This document shows, piece after piece, positions 12,801 to 24,000 of a DNA stretch of 64,000 nt. The translations under genes and the position numbers were made by a program. Within the stretch, counting starts at the first letter, position 1. Every line of letters begins with the position of its first letter. The notes under the pieces are model-generated. The model searched no databases. It saw nothing but the letters and a program-made list of their open reading frames with translations, and was not told the origin of the DNA. This stretch comes from Cardiocondyla obscurior (Eukaryota > Arthropoda > Insecta > Hymenoptera > Formicidae), in assembly GCF_019399895.1 (NCBI RefSeq), contig NW_027228796.1, positions 1 through 64,000 on the forward strand, given 5' to 3'.

Positions 12801-15150
12801 TTGCGCTTTTTTTGTTCGACGCGGGCTTTCAAGCCCTTCAAAACGAGCTTTCGATCAGACCCCTACGACGCCTGTGGACCGAGATATTAACGATCAAAGT
12901 TTTTCGGAAAATGTGAAATATCTCGCGAACCAGAAGGGCTAGGCTATTGCGCTTTTTTTTGTTCGACGCGGGCTTTTAAGCCCTTCAAAACGAGCTTTCG
13001 ATCAGACCCCTACGACGCCTGTGGACCGAGATATTAACGATCAAAGTTTTTCGAAAAATGTGAAATATCTCGCGAACCAGAAGGGCTAGGCTATTGCGCT
13101 TTTTTTTGTTCGACGCGGGCTTTCAAGCCCTTCAAAACGAGCTTTCGATCAGACCCCTACGACGCCTGTGGACCGAGATATTAACGATCAAAGTTTTTCG
13201 GAAAATGTGAAATATCTCGCGAACCAGAAGGGCTAGGCTATTGCGCTTTTTTTGTTCGACGCGGGCTTTCAAGCCCTTCAAACCGAGCTTTCGATCAGAC
13301 TTTACGACGCCTGTGGACCGAGATATTAACAATCAAAGTTTTTCGGAAAATGTGAAATTTCTCGCGAACCAGAAGAGCTAGGCTATTGCGCTTTTTTTTG
13401 TTAGACGCGGGCTTTCAAGCCCTTCAAAACGAGCTTTCGATCAGACCCCTACGACGCCTGTGGACCGAGATATTAACGATCAAAGTTCTTCGGAAAATGT
13501 AAAATATCTCGCGAACCAGAAGAGCTAGACTATTGCGCTTTTTTTTGTTCGACGCGGGCTTTCAAGCCCTTCAAAACTAGCATTCGATCAGACCCCTACG
13601 ACGCCTGTGAACCGAGATATTAACGATCAAAGTTTTTCGGAAAATGTCAAATATCTCGCGAACCAGAAGGGCTAGGCTATTGCGCTTTTTTTTGTTCGAC
13701 GCGGGCTTTCAAGCCCTTCAAAACGAGCATTCGATCAGACCCCTACGACGCCTGTGGACCGAGATATTAACGATCAAAGTTTTTCGGAAAATGTGAAATA
13801 TCTCGCGAACCAGAAGAGCTAGGCTATTGCGCTTTTTTTGTTCGACGCGGGCTTTCAAGCCCTTCAAAACGAGCTTTCGATCAGACCCCTACGACGCCTG
13901 TGGACCGAGATATTAACGATCAAAGTTTTTCGGAAAATGTGAAATATCTCGCGAACCAGAAGAGCTAGGCTATTGCGCTTTTTTTTGTTCGACGCGGGCT
14001 TTCAAGCCCTTCAAAACGAGCATTCGATCAGACCCCTACGACGCCTGTGGACCGAGATATTAACGATCAAAGTTTTTCAGAAAATGTAAAATTTCTCGCG
14101 AACCAGAAGGGCTAGGCTATTGCGCTTTTTTTTGTTCGACGCGGGCTTTCAAGCCCTTCAAAACGAGCTTTCGATCAGACCCTTACGACGCCTGTGGACC
14201 GAGATATTAACGATCAAAGTTCTTCGGAAAATGTGAAATTTCTCGCGAACCAGAAGGGCTAGGCTATTGCGCTTTTTTTTGTTCGACGCGGGCTTTCAAG
14301 CCCTTCAAAACGAGCTTTCGATCAGACCCTTACGACGCCTGTGGACCGAGATATTAACGATCAAAGTTTTTCGGAAAATGTGAAATATCTCGCGAACCAG
14401 AAGAGCTAGGCTATTGCGCTTTTTTTTGTTCGACGCGGGTTTTCAAGCCCTTCAAAACGAGCTTTCGATCAGACCCCTACAACGCCTGTGAACCGAGATA
14501 TTAACGATCAAAGTTTTTCGGAAAATGTCAAATATCTCGCGAACCAGAAGGGCTAGGCTATTGCGCTTTTTTGTTCGACGCGGGCTTTAAGCCCTTCAAA
14601 ACGAGCATTCGATCAGACCCTACGACGCCTGTGGACCGAGATATTAACGATCAAAGTTTTTCGGAAAATGTGAAATATCTCGCGAACCAGAAGAGCTAGG
14701 CTATTGCGCTTTTTTTGTTCGACGCGGGCTTTCAAGCCCTTCAAAACGAGCTTTCGATCAGACCCCTACGACGCCTGTGGACCGAGATATTAACGATCAA
14801 AGTTTTTCGGAAAATGTGAAATATCTCGCGAACCAGAAGGGCTAGGCTATTGCGCTTTTTTTTGTTCGACGCGGGCTTTCAAGCCCTTCAAAACGAGTTT
14901 TCGATCAGACCCCTACGACGCCTGTGGACCGAGATATTAACGATCAAAGTTTTTCGAAAAATGTGAAATATCTCGCGAACCAGAAGGGCTATGCTATTGC
15001 GCTTTTTTTTGTTCGACGCGGGCTTTCAAGCCCTTCAAAACGAGCTTTCGATCAGACCCCTACGACGCCTGTGGACCGAGATATTAACGATCAAAGTTTT
15101 TCGGAAAATGTGAAATATCTCGCGAACCAGAAGGGCTAGGCTATTGCGCT
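6693..15150 (+). repeat. ~146 bp subtelomeric satellite, about 58 monomers
   Basis: Each monomer contains TTCGACGCGGGCTTTCAAGC, TTCGATCAGACCCCTACGAC, GACCGAGATATTAACGATCA, ATATCTCGCGAACCAGAAG and a run of 7-9 T. The spacing is 145-148 bases; the copy count is array length divided by spacing. Monomers differ mainly at a few positions (GAGCTAGG or GGGCTAGG, GACGCC or GACGTT, GAGCTTTCG or GAGCATTCG). Blocks of variants recur at multi-monomer spacing, for instance TATTAACAATCAAAG near 9812 and 13326. Open frames of 60-90 codons here are repeat shadows. Confidence 0.98.
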
Positions 15151-16436
15151 TTTTTTTGTTTTTTTTTTGGTTTTTGCCCTCGTGCGCGCAGGGGGGAAAA
15201 AATAGAACAAAATTTTATTAACAAAAAATTTTTCTATTGATTCCCCTCATCTTTCTACCTGCGCAGATTTTTTTTTTTTGGTTTTTGCCCTCGTGCAGGG
15301 AAGAGAGATAGAACAACATTTTATTAACAAAAATGTTTCTACTGATTCCCCCATCTTTCTACCTGCGCAGATTGTTTTTTTTTTTTTTTGCTTTCGTGCG
15401 CAGGGGGGAGATAGAACAAAATTTTATTAACAAAAATGTTTCTATTGATTCTGCCCATCTTTCTACCTGCGCAGATTTTTTTGGTTTTTTTGTGCGCGCA
15501 GGGAGAGATAGAACAAAATTTTATTAACAAAAATGTTTCTATTGATTCCCCCATCTTTCTACCTGCGCAGATTTTTTTTTTGGTTTTTGCCCTCGTGCGC
15601 GCAGGGGGAGAGATAGAACAAAATTTTATTAACAAAAATGTTTCTACTGATTTCCCCATCTTTCTACCTGCGCAGATTTTTTTTTTTTTTTGGTTTTTGC
15701 CCTCGTGCGCGCAGGGGGAGAGATAGAACAAAATTTTATTAACAAATGTTTCTACTGATTCCTCATCTTTCTACCTGCGCAGATTTTTTTTTTTCTGGTT
15801 TGCCTCGTGCGCGCAGGGGGAGAGATAGAACAAAATTTTATTAACAAAAAATGTTTCTACTGATTTATCTTTCTACCTGCGCAGATTTTTTTTTTTTTTG
15901 GTTTTTGCCTTCGTGCGCGCAGGGGGAAAGATAGAACAAAATTTTATTAACAAAAATGTTTCTATTGATTCCCCCATCTTTCTACCTGCGCAGATTTTTT
16001 TTTTTTTTGGTTTTGCCCTCGTGCGCGCAGGGGGAGAGATAGAACAAAATTTTATTAACAAAAAATGTTTCTACTGATTCCCCCATCTTTCTACCTGCGC
16101 AGATTTTATTTTTTTTTTTTTTGGTTTTTGCCCTCGTGCGCGGGGGAGAGATAGAACAAAATTTTATTAACAAAAATGTTTCTACTGATTCCCCCATCTT
16201 TCTATTTGCGCAGATTTTTTTTTTTTTTGGTTCTTGCCCTCGTGCGCGCAGGGGGAGAGATAGAACAAAATTTTATTAACAAAAATGTTTCTACTGATTT
16301 CCCCATCTTTCTACCTGCGCAGATTTTTTTTGGTTTTGCTTTCGTGCGCGCAGGGGGGGAGAGATAGAACAAAATTTTATTAACAAAAAATGTTTCTATT
16401 GATTTTCCCCATTTTTCTACCTGCGCAGATTTTCTC
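15151..16436 (+). repeat. ~107 bp minisatellite, about 12 copies
   Basis: The unit holds a T-run, GGTTTTTGCCCTCGTGCGCG, CAGGGGGAGAGATAGAACAA, AATTTTATTAACAAAAATG and CATCTTTCTACCTGCGCAGA. Units are spaced 103-110 bases, with length changes mostly in the T-run and the G-run. The open frames on both strands (such as 15339-15731) come from unit lengths near a multiple of three and show no other sign of coding. Confidence 0.95.
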
Positions 16437-17573
16437 TTTTTTTTAAAATCTGTTTTACCGACCAATTTTAAATTAAAAATCTGTTTTACCGACTGATTAT
16501 ATGTCGGTAAAACAAAAATCTGCATTACCGACAGTCAATAAAAATTTTTCGCGCAGGCCTTCGGCCGGCGGCAAAAACGAAAATTTTTAGCCTTTTGGCG
16601 CGAAAAATTTTGGTCCGCCGAAAAAAAAAAATTTTTTTTTTTTTTAAATTCTGTTTTACCGACCCGTATAAAATTGAAAAACCTGTTTTACCGACCGATA
16701 CCATGTCGGTAAAACAGGAATCTGCATTACCGACGGTCGGTAAAAAATTTTCGCGCCGGCCTTCGGCCGGCGGCAAAAACGAAAATTTTTAGCCTTTTGG
16801 CGCGAGAAGTTTTGGTCCGCCAAAAAAAAAAATTTTTTTTTTTTTAAATCTGTTTTACCGACCCGTATAAATTTGAAAAACCTGTTTTACCGACCGATAC
16901 TATGTCGGTAAAACAGGAATCTGCATTACCGACGGTCGGTAAAATTTTCGCGCCGGTCTTTGGCCGGCGGCAAAAAAAAATTTTTAGCCTTTTGGCGCGA
17001 GAAATTTTGGTCCGCCAAAAAAAAATTTTTTTTTTTTAAATCTGTTTTACCGACCCGTATAAATTTGAAAAACCTGTTTTACCGACCGATACCATGTCAA
17101 TAAAACAGGAATCTGCATTACCGACGGTCGGTAAAAAATTTTCGCGCCGGCCTTCGGCCGGCGGCAAAGAAAATTTTAGCCTTTTGGCGCGAAAATTTTG
17201 GTCCGCCGAAAAAAATTTTTTTTTTTTTAAATTCTGTTTTACCGACCCATATAAAATTAAAATCTGTTTTACCGACCAATATTATGTCGGTAAAAATTTT
17301 GCGCCGGCCTTCGGCCGGCGGCAAAAACGAAAATTTTAGCCTTTTGCGCGAGAAATTTTGGTCCGCCAAAAAATTTTTTTTTTTAAATTCTTTTACCGAC
17401 CCATATAAAATTGAAAAACCTGTTCTACCGACCGATACCATGTCGGTAAAACAGGAATCTGCATTACCGACGGTCGGTAAAAATTTTCGCGCTGCCTTCG
17501 GCCAACGGCAAACGAAAATTTTTAGCCTTTTGGCGCGAGAAATTTTGGTCCGCCAAAAAAAAAAAAAAAAAAA
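16437..17573 (+). repeat. ~195 bp minisatellite with a 14 bp-arm hairpin, about 6 copies
   Basis: The GGCCTTCGGCCGGCGGCAAA block recurs near 16555, 16758, 16955, 17150, 17303 and 17494. Most units contain CCTGTTTTACCGAC, a short loop and GTCGGTAAAACAGG, a 14 bp perfect inverted repeat. A second hairpin is GCCGGCCTTCGGCCGGC. Each unit ends in an A-run joined to a T-run. The last A-run (17555-17573) directly precedes telomeric sequence. Confidence 0.93.
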
Positions 17574-17640
17574 TTAACCTAATTCAACCTAACCTAACCT
17601 AACTTAATTTAACTTAACTAACTTAACGTTAAGTTAGGTT
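17574..17640. repeat. Fold-back of degenerate CCTAA and TTAGG repeats
   Basis: The left half reads as CCTAA repeats (AACCTAACCTAACCTAAC) and turns into TTAGG repeats across the palindrome AACTTAACGTTAAGTT near 17628. The telomeric repeat therefore changes strand within about 70 bases at the inner edge of the telomere. Several units are degenerate (CTTAA, ATTTA). Confidence 0.9.
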
Positions 17641-17903
17641 AGGTTAGGTTAGGTTAGAGTTAGGAACCAGGTTAGGTTAGGTTAGGTTAGGTTAGGTTAG
17701 GTTAGGTTAGGTTAGGTTAGGTTAGGTTAGGTTAGGTTAGGTTAGGTTAGGTTAGGTTAGGTTAGGTTAGGTTGGGTTGGGTTAGGTTAGGTTAGGTTAG
17801 GTTAGGTTAGGTTAGGTTAGGTTAGGTTGGGTTGGGTTAGGTTAGGTTAGGTTAGGTTGGGTTGGGTTAGGTTAGGTTAGGTTAGGTTAGGTTAGGTTAG
17901 GTT
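17641..17903 (+). repeat. (TTAGG)n telomeric repeat array, inner edge
   Basis: About 50 units of GGTTA, with one disruption (AGAGTTAGGAACCAGG near 17656) and three clusters of TTGGG variants. This is the canonical arthropod telomere repeat. The G-rich strand points right, so the terminus should be to the right. The array ends at GGTT, where element A begins. Confidence 0.98.
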
Positions 17904-17905
17904 GC

Positions 17906-18318
17906 CCTCAGGGGCCACAGATGCCGACCCTTTATTAGGTCGGTGTAGGTCTGTGGTACGGGACTTGGCGGTCCCGAGGTACCCGAGCCCGGCAACCACT
18001 TTGCCGAGAGGGGAGGTTCATTCCTCCCCAAGGTGGTAAGGGATGGCGACCCGGAATACAAACGCCCGGCTTGTCGAGGTCGTTAGGGGAAGTCTTCTGA
18101 CTTCCTTTCGGCAACCTCAGGGGCCACAGATGCCGACCCTTTATTAGGTCGGTGTAGGTCTGTGGTACGGGAATCGGCGGTCCCGAGGTACCTGAGCCCG
18201 GCAACCACTTTGCCGAGAGGGTGGGTTATATTCCCCCCAAGGTGGTAAGGGATGGCGACCCGGAATTCAAACGCCCGGCCTGCCGGGGTCGATAGGGAGG
18301 ATTAGTTCCTCTTCCGGC
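17906..18318 (+). repeat. 5' UTR tandem monomers of element A (2 x ~209 bp)
   Basis: Monomers start at 17906 and 18115 with CCTCAGGGGCCACAGATGCC. Each folds: CCACAGA (17915) with TCTGTGG (17950), an inner stem GACC/GGTC around CTTTATTA, then GGGAC/GTCCC, then CGGCA/TGCCG. Several of these stems covary with elements B and D. Confidence 0.88.
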
Positions 18319-18561
18319 GGTTGGTTGGGGGTTGGGGGTTTGGGGGTTGGGGGTGTTTTTCTTTTTCCTTTCCTTTCCCTTCCCTTCCCTGTCCCGCTCA
18401 GTCAGAGCGGTGAGTACGGGCGTGGGGCCGCTCGGACATATTCCGAGGCGGGGCTCACGCGCCGTGAGGTCGAGGAGTCGGCCAGGCCGGGGTCGTTAGG
18501 GTTGGTACCCCACCGGCCTAGGGGAGTAAACCCTACACAAATCAACAACACTGATTTTTTC

Positions 18562-21006
18562 ATGATGAGCCAGTCGTCCAAGAAAAATACGGGTGTATCG
18601 CCTCAGGGGGATCGGATCCCCAGGGGCCGGCGTGAGGGGAGTACTGTCCCAGCTCCCCTCTCGTCGTCATCGCACGATGGGCCATCTGCCGCTCGCTCCG
18701 CAGGGGCGGCCGAGGAAAATGCATCTGCGAAGAATGATGCTGCGTTTATAAAGCCTGCAATCATTAGCATGGCTCGCATAGATCGACCGGGTCCATTATC
18801 ATCCAAGGTCACCGTGTCTAAGAAAGGAGGAGAGGCTTCTCCTGGTCAATCGCCTCTTTCGTCTAGGAAGAGTGCGTCTACATCCAGGGCTGTATCGCCT
18901 GCGCCTTCCGTCACTTCCACTGCTTCAGCCATGGATTTGTCGGATGTTGTAATGGAGAGCGATTACGATTCGACAACGTCGCTCGGCCGAAAAAGGAAAC
19001 GCGAACGTGGACGTCCCCCTACGACCGGGGAGTACATTGGGCTGTTGCAAGTCAAGCAGCGGCTACGTGAAGAGGAGGATTTGGAGGAGCAGAGAAGGCA
19101 GGAAAAAGATATACTTAATCCTGCTGTTCCTTTAGCTGGTGGCTTACAAGCTAAGGCCACCGATTTGACGGCGCGCTTTATGGAAGAGCTTCGTTATGAT
19201 CCGGCGGCTAGCCTAGCAGCCGTGGCTCTCGAAGAAATGCAACGTGTGTTGAAGGTTGCATCAACATCAAAAGGTCTCAAGGGCACTTTTATTAAGACCC
19301 TTAAGGAATCTGCCTGTAAGACAAGCGCATGCCTTACAAACTTGATGACCCGTGTGGACACAGCTATTATGGACTCTCCAGCGGCTGAAACAGAAGTCCT
19401 TCGTCGCAAATTAGAAGCGGCTGAAAAGGAAATCGCACTACTCCGGGACGACATTGCTACGTTAAAAAATAAAACAGCAAAAACAGGCTCTCCCAAGAAT
19501 GACTCACCAAAAGGGCAAGGTCAAAATAAAACTAAAAACTTGGAAAATGCCCGACGACATGTAGAACCTGAAGAAGTTCCAGCGGCCTATAGGCCAGTAC
19601 TTAGAGGTAGGAGGAAGATGCTCAGTCCTCCTAGATTGCAGTATAGGTCAGAAGAAGAAGAGGACCCTCTTCTCTCGAGACTCGACCATCTCTTTGAGAG
19701 ATGGTGTGAAAGAAAATGGGGTAGAGGCGGAATTCCTCCTCCAACTCGTCTGTCTCCTAAAAGTCAACAGGTAGACAAATCTAAAAAAGATAAAAAGGTG
19801 AATGAAGGACAAAAGGTCTCTTCTAAACAAACATCCAAGCCCACTCCCTTGAAATTAGCTCCTTTAGCAACATCAAGGCCAATGTCGGCCCCTAAGGCTC
19901 AGGCAACAAGTAGTTGGGCCACTGCTGTAGGAAGAAAGGCAAATAAAAAGCCTGGTACTGCGCGTAACATGCAAGAAAAACCTCCTGGCAAACGAAATAT
20001 TGGTGGCAACAAACCAAACCAGGATGGTAAAATAAAACAATCTTCTAAGAGAAAGATTAAGCTGCCTAAAACAGCAGCAGTTACGGTTTCTTGTCCTTCA
20101 GGACAATACAACAGAATACTGGGGAAGGCCAAAGACCTGATTGACCTTACCAGCCTTGGCATTGACTCAGTCCGACCAAGGCGTGCGCTTACTGGCGCTA
20201 TCATATACGAGGTGGCAGGAACTGATAATGCCGTTAAAGCAAAGGCTCTTGCGGATAAACTAGGTGAAGTCCTTGCGGACGAAGAGAACGTGCGAATAGC
20301 GCACCCTATAAAGATGGCGGAAATGCGGGTCCGAAATTTAGACGACACCGCAACTTCTAATGAAATTGCCGACGCCATAGTCGCTGCAACCTCCTGCGAT
20401 CCTCTTAGCATAAAAATAGGTACTCCCAGACAAGGAATTAATGGCCTATTTACGGTTTGGTGCCGCTGTCCTTTAGTCGCGGCTAAAAAACTTGCCCTTA
20501 TTGGCAAGATAAAAATTGGGTGGACCTTAGCCCGTATTGAGTTACTTCCTAGTCGTCCCCTGCAATGCTACAAATGCTTGCAGGGGGGACATGTTAGGGA
20601 ACGCTGTCCTAACAGCGAGGATAGGAGCAGATGTTGCTTTCGTTGCGGCGCTCCTGACCATCTGGCGGCTGATTGTGGTGAGGCCCCTTTTTGTCCTGCC
20701 TGCAACAAAGCAGGCAAACCGGCTGCCCATAAGATGGGTGGTTCATCTTGTTCTGCCCGATCTAGACAGACTAGGGCGGGTGGCATTGTCAAGCCCAAAA
20801 GCCGTATGAAAACGGCTGCCACTCAACCCGTTCTCGAGAAGACACCTATTCCCTCTAATCCACCTCAGGAGGTAGAAACTATGGAAGTCGAGGTCATAAA
20901 TCCTCCACCTTTAGAGCAAAGGCCTCCTAAGGTCTTTACGGCTAAATCAGCCAGTGTTGGTAGCGGTCTGGAGGAGACCGATACGGCCGAGCCTTCGCCG
21001 CCCTAA
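18562..21006 (+). CDS. ORF1 (gag-like RNA-binding protein) of element A
   Basis: This 814-residue protein would bind the element RNA and form the particle that reaches the telomere. I chose the ATG at 18562 because it matches the ORF1 starts of B, D, F and G (start, then RGRREGSTVPAP). The frame is open upstream to 18325, but that part is low-complexity UTR. Features: a Ser/Pro-rich N-terminus, RGRPPTTGEY near residue 230, a helical segment around 240-380 and a Lys-rich middle. A conserved block TAAVTVSCPSGQYNRILGKA is followed by three zinc knuckles from residue 669: CYKCLQGGHVRERC, CFRCGAPDHLAADC, and CPAC with later H and C. The frame overlaps the start of ORF2 by about 10 bases or more. 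Confidence 0.92.
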   Translation: MMSQSSKKNTGVSPQGDRIPRGRREGSTVPAPLSSSSHDGPSAARSAGAAEENASAKNDAAFIKPAIISMARIDRPGPLSSKVTVSKKGGEASPGQSPLSSRKSASTSRAVSPAPSVTSTASAMDLSDVVMESDYDSTTSLGRKRKRERGRPPTTGEYIGLLQVKQRLREEEDLEEQRRQEKDILNPAVPLAGGLQAKATDLTARFMEELRYDPAASLAAVALEEMQRVLKVASTSKGLKGTFIKTLKESACKTSACLTNLMTRVDTAIMDSPAAETEVLRRKLEAAEKEIALLRDDIATLKNKTAKTGSPKNDSPKGQGQNKTKNLENARRHVEPEEVPAAYRPVLRGRRKMLSPPRLQYRSEEEEDPLLSRLDHLFERWCERKWGRGGIPPPTRLSPKSQQVDKSKKDKKVNEGQKVSSKQTSKPTPLKLAPLATSRPMSAPKAQATSSWATAVGRKANKKPGTARNMQEKPPGKRNIGGNKPNQDGKIKQSSKRKIKLPKTAAVTVSCPSGQYNRILGKAKDLIDLTSLGIDSVRPRRALTGAIIYEVAGTDNAVKAKALADKLGEVLADEENVRIAHPIKMAEMRVRNLDDTATSNEIADAIVAATSCDPLSIKIGTPRQGINGLFTVWCRCPLVAAKKLALIGKIKIGWTLARIELLPSRPLQCYKCLQGGHVRERCPNSEDRSRCCFRCGAPDHLAADCGEAPFCPACNKAGKPAAHKMGGSSCSARSRQTRAGGIVKPKSRMKTAATQPVLEKTPIPSNPPQEVETMEVEVINPPPLEQRPPKVFTAKSASVGSGLEETDTAEPSPP

Positions 21007-24000
21007 ATATTCTCCAAACCAATTTAAACCACGCTTCCCAGGCACAGGATCTTTTCCTTCATTCCCTGGTGGAGCGTGGTTGTGGAGTTGGTATTGCGGC
21101 GGAGCCTTACCGCGTTCCCCCCGACAATCCTTGTTGGGCGAGCGATGAGCGGGACTCCGTCGCAATTACCTGGAATCAGCTTACCCGGCCCTGTATCCCT
21201 GTGGAGCGAGGAACTGGGTGGGTCTGTGTCAAGTGGGGCCCATTATTCATCTTGGGAGTTTACGCGTCTCCTGCGCTGAGCCTTCTCGAATTTGAGGAGC
21301 GACTCGATACAATGAGCGCCTTTATTCGTGCCAGATATCCTCAACCTTTCCTTATAGCCGGCGATTTTAATGCCAAGTCGCCGGATTGGGGCTGCCTCAG
21401 AGCCGATAGACGAGGTGGAGTGTTGGCGGCATGGGCTGCCGAGTTGGATCTTCTCATAGTCAACGAGGGGTCCACCAGTACTTGCTCTGCGTGGAGAGGA
21501 GACTCCATAGTCGATCTCACATGGATCTCCTCTTCTGCGCGAGCTTTTGTTAGGAGTTGGCGGGTGGCGGAAGAGTTGGAAACCCTATCCGATCATAGGT
21601 ACATCCTTATGTCCCTCTCCGCCTCCCGAGGCACGTATAATTCCGTTCCTCCTAATAGGAATGTGAGATGGTCCTATCGATTGTTCGATAAGGACAAATT
21701 CCTTGCCGCTCTAGGCATATACACGTGGCTGGATGAGCCTATTTGGGACAGTGCCTTGGATGGAGCAGCTTGGCTCTGTGAGATAATTAGTGGAGCATGT
21801 GAGGTCGCTATGCCTCGTTCTGGTCCCCGTGTTAACACACGGGCTTATTGGTGGTCGGAAGAAATCGCCACACTTCGGCGGTTCTCCGTCCAAACTCAGA
21901 GGCGGTACACGCGCGCCAAAAGGCGTCGCCATGGGACAGTGGAGGATACAACGGCGGCCTACGAGGCCTACCGAGACGCGCGACGGGCCCTACGCTTAGC
22001 TATCAAGCAGGCCAAGACCCAAGCCTGGGATGAATTACTTCAATCCATCGATGAGGACCCTTGGGGGCGTCCCTACCGGATAGTTACCGGTCGCCTGCGT
22101 CCCAGAGCTCCTCCTGCAACCGAGAGTTTGGAGCCACATACGGCTGCGTCTGTAGTAGATAGATTATTCCCACCCGATACTGGTGGCGAGACATACTTAC
22201 CTCCTCTCCCTTCCGGACCTTCTCCTGATTGGATTCATGGGGCGTGTGACGTGACTGAGGAAGAGTTAACCGCCGTGGTTAGAAGAATACGCCCAAATAA
22301 GGCCCCTGGGCCTGATGGGGTACCAGGAGGAGCACTTGCACTAGCTCTCGTTAGTTTGGCGCCGCGGGCAGGCAGGATCTTTACTTCCCTGCTCCGCGAC
22401 GGAGTATTTCCACCTGAATGGCGCCGTGCCAACCTGGTTCTAATTCCTAAACCAGGTAGGGCAGCCGGAGAACCCTCCGCGTATAGGCCTATCTGTCTGC
22501 TGGATGAGGTTGGCAAGGTTTACGAGAGGATTATCTCGTGCCGCCTCATCCAGCATATCAACAAAGGTGACCCGCCGCTCCAGTCGGAGCAGTTCGGCTT
22601 CCGAGAGGGCAAGTCAACCATCGACGCTATTGCGTCGGTTAGGGCCCTCGCGGAAAGTACAGTAGAGGAGGGGAGCGTGTTACTGGCCGTCTCGTTGGAC
22701 ATATCCAACGCCTTTAACACGCTCCCCTGGAAAGTCATCAGGGACTCCCTTGAATACTTCAGGGTCCCTAATTATCTTCGACGGGTCATAGGTCAGTACC
22801 TTAACAACAGGGTACTTTCCTATAATAATAGGGATGGTCGCCGCGTCAACAAGAGAATAGAGCGAGGGGTCCCACAGGGCTCTGTTCTTGGGCCACTCCT
22901 GTGGAACCTCGCCTTTGACAGGGTGCTACGATTGCCCCTTCCCCCGGGTTGCAGCCTGCGTTGCTACGCAGATGATACGTTAGTTCTGGCCCGGGGGCAG
23001 AACTGGGAAGAAGCGCGCGCGCTGGCCGAGGTTGCCACTAGTATGGTGTGCAACACTCTGGCCGAGATGGGCCTGGAAGTGGCCGCTAATAAGACGGAGG
23101 CCTTATGGTTTATGGGTCATTCTGTCGGTCCTCCTCCACCTTCCTCCATCCTCATCGGGGGGGTTCCTATCCAGGTGGGTCACACTCTCAAGTATCTCGG
23201 ACTCCACCTGGACAGTCATTGGCGTTTTTCCGAGCATTTTGCTCGCGTTATACCTAAAGTGGGACGAGTTGCAGCCTCGTTAGGGCGCATTATGCCAAAT
23301 CTTGGTGGGCCGGGGGTGAAGGCCCGTCGTTTATATGCGGCAGTAGTGAGATCGGTGGCCCTTTATGGCGCCCCGATATGGGCAAAAGATCTCGCCAACA
23401 ACAGGCGGGCGCTCAGCGGCCTGCGGCAAGTTGATCGCAGGCTTGCCGTTCGAGTGGCCCGTCTGTATAGGACGACTGCGGCGGATGCCGCGTTTGTGAT
23501 GGCGGGCCTTCCCCCCGTCGATATAGTTGCGAGGGCTTACGCCGAAAGATATCGGCGTAAGTCCCTCATGTTAAGACGCGGGGTTCCCTTAACCCCGGCT
23601 GTTCTGGCGAGACTCCGTGTTATTGGGGATCGCCAGATTATGGAAGAATGGGGTTCCAAGTTGGCACAGTTGCCGTTAGACGCACCAGGTCATCGGGTGG
23701 TTCACGCCGTTCGCCCATTTCTGTCAGAATGGACGAACGGTGTTAGGGAGAGGAAAATTCCCTTTAGGGCGGCACAGGTGATCACCGGACATGGTGTCTT
23801 CGGTGATTACCTGTGCCGCATAGGACGAGAGCCAACTCCTAAGTGTTGGGAGTGTGGCGGGGGTCGGGACTCGGCGGATCACACACTTGCCGAGTGCCCG
23901 GCCTTCGCGAATGAGAGAAGGACGCTAATTAGCGCCTTAGGCCCGGACCTCTCCCTCCCGGCGGTCATATCAGCCGTGGTGGGGGGAGAGGCCGAGAAAG

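Noticed and set aside
6693..15150. CRISPR-like array
   Set aside because: The whole 146 bp monomer repeats without unique spacers, and the context is eukaryotic. It is a satellite.
15339..15731. 130-codon ORF rich in Lys and Ala in the 107 bp minisatellite
   Set aside because: Repeat units of nearly 3n bases keep a frame open by chance on both strands.
18325..18561. N-terminal extension of ORF1 in element A
   Set aside because: Low-complexity GGGTTG and CCTTTCC sequence with no counterpart in other elements; the conserved start is at 18562.
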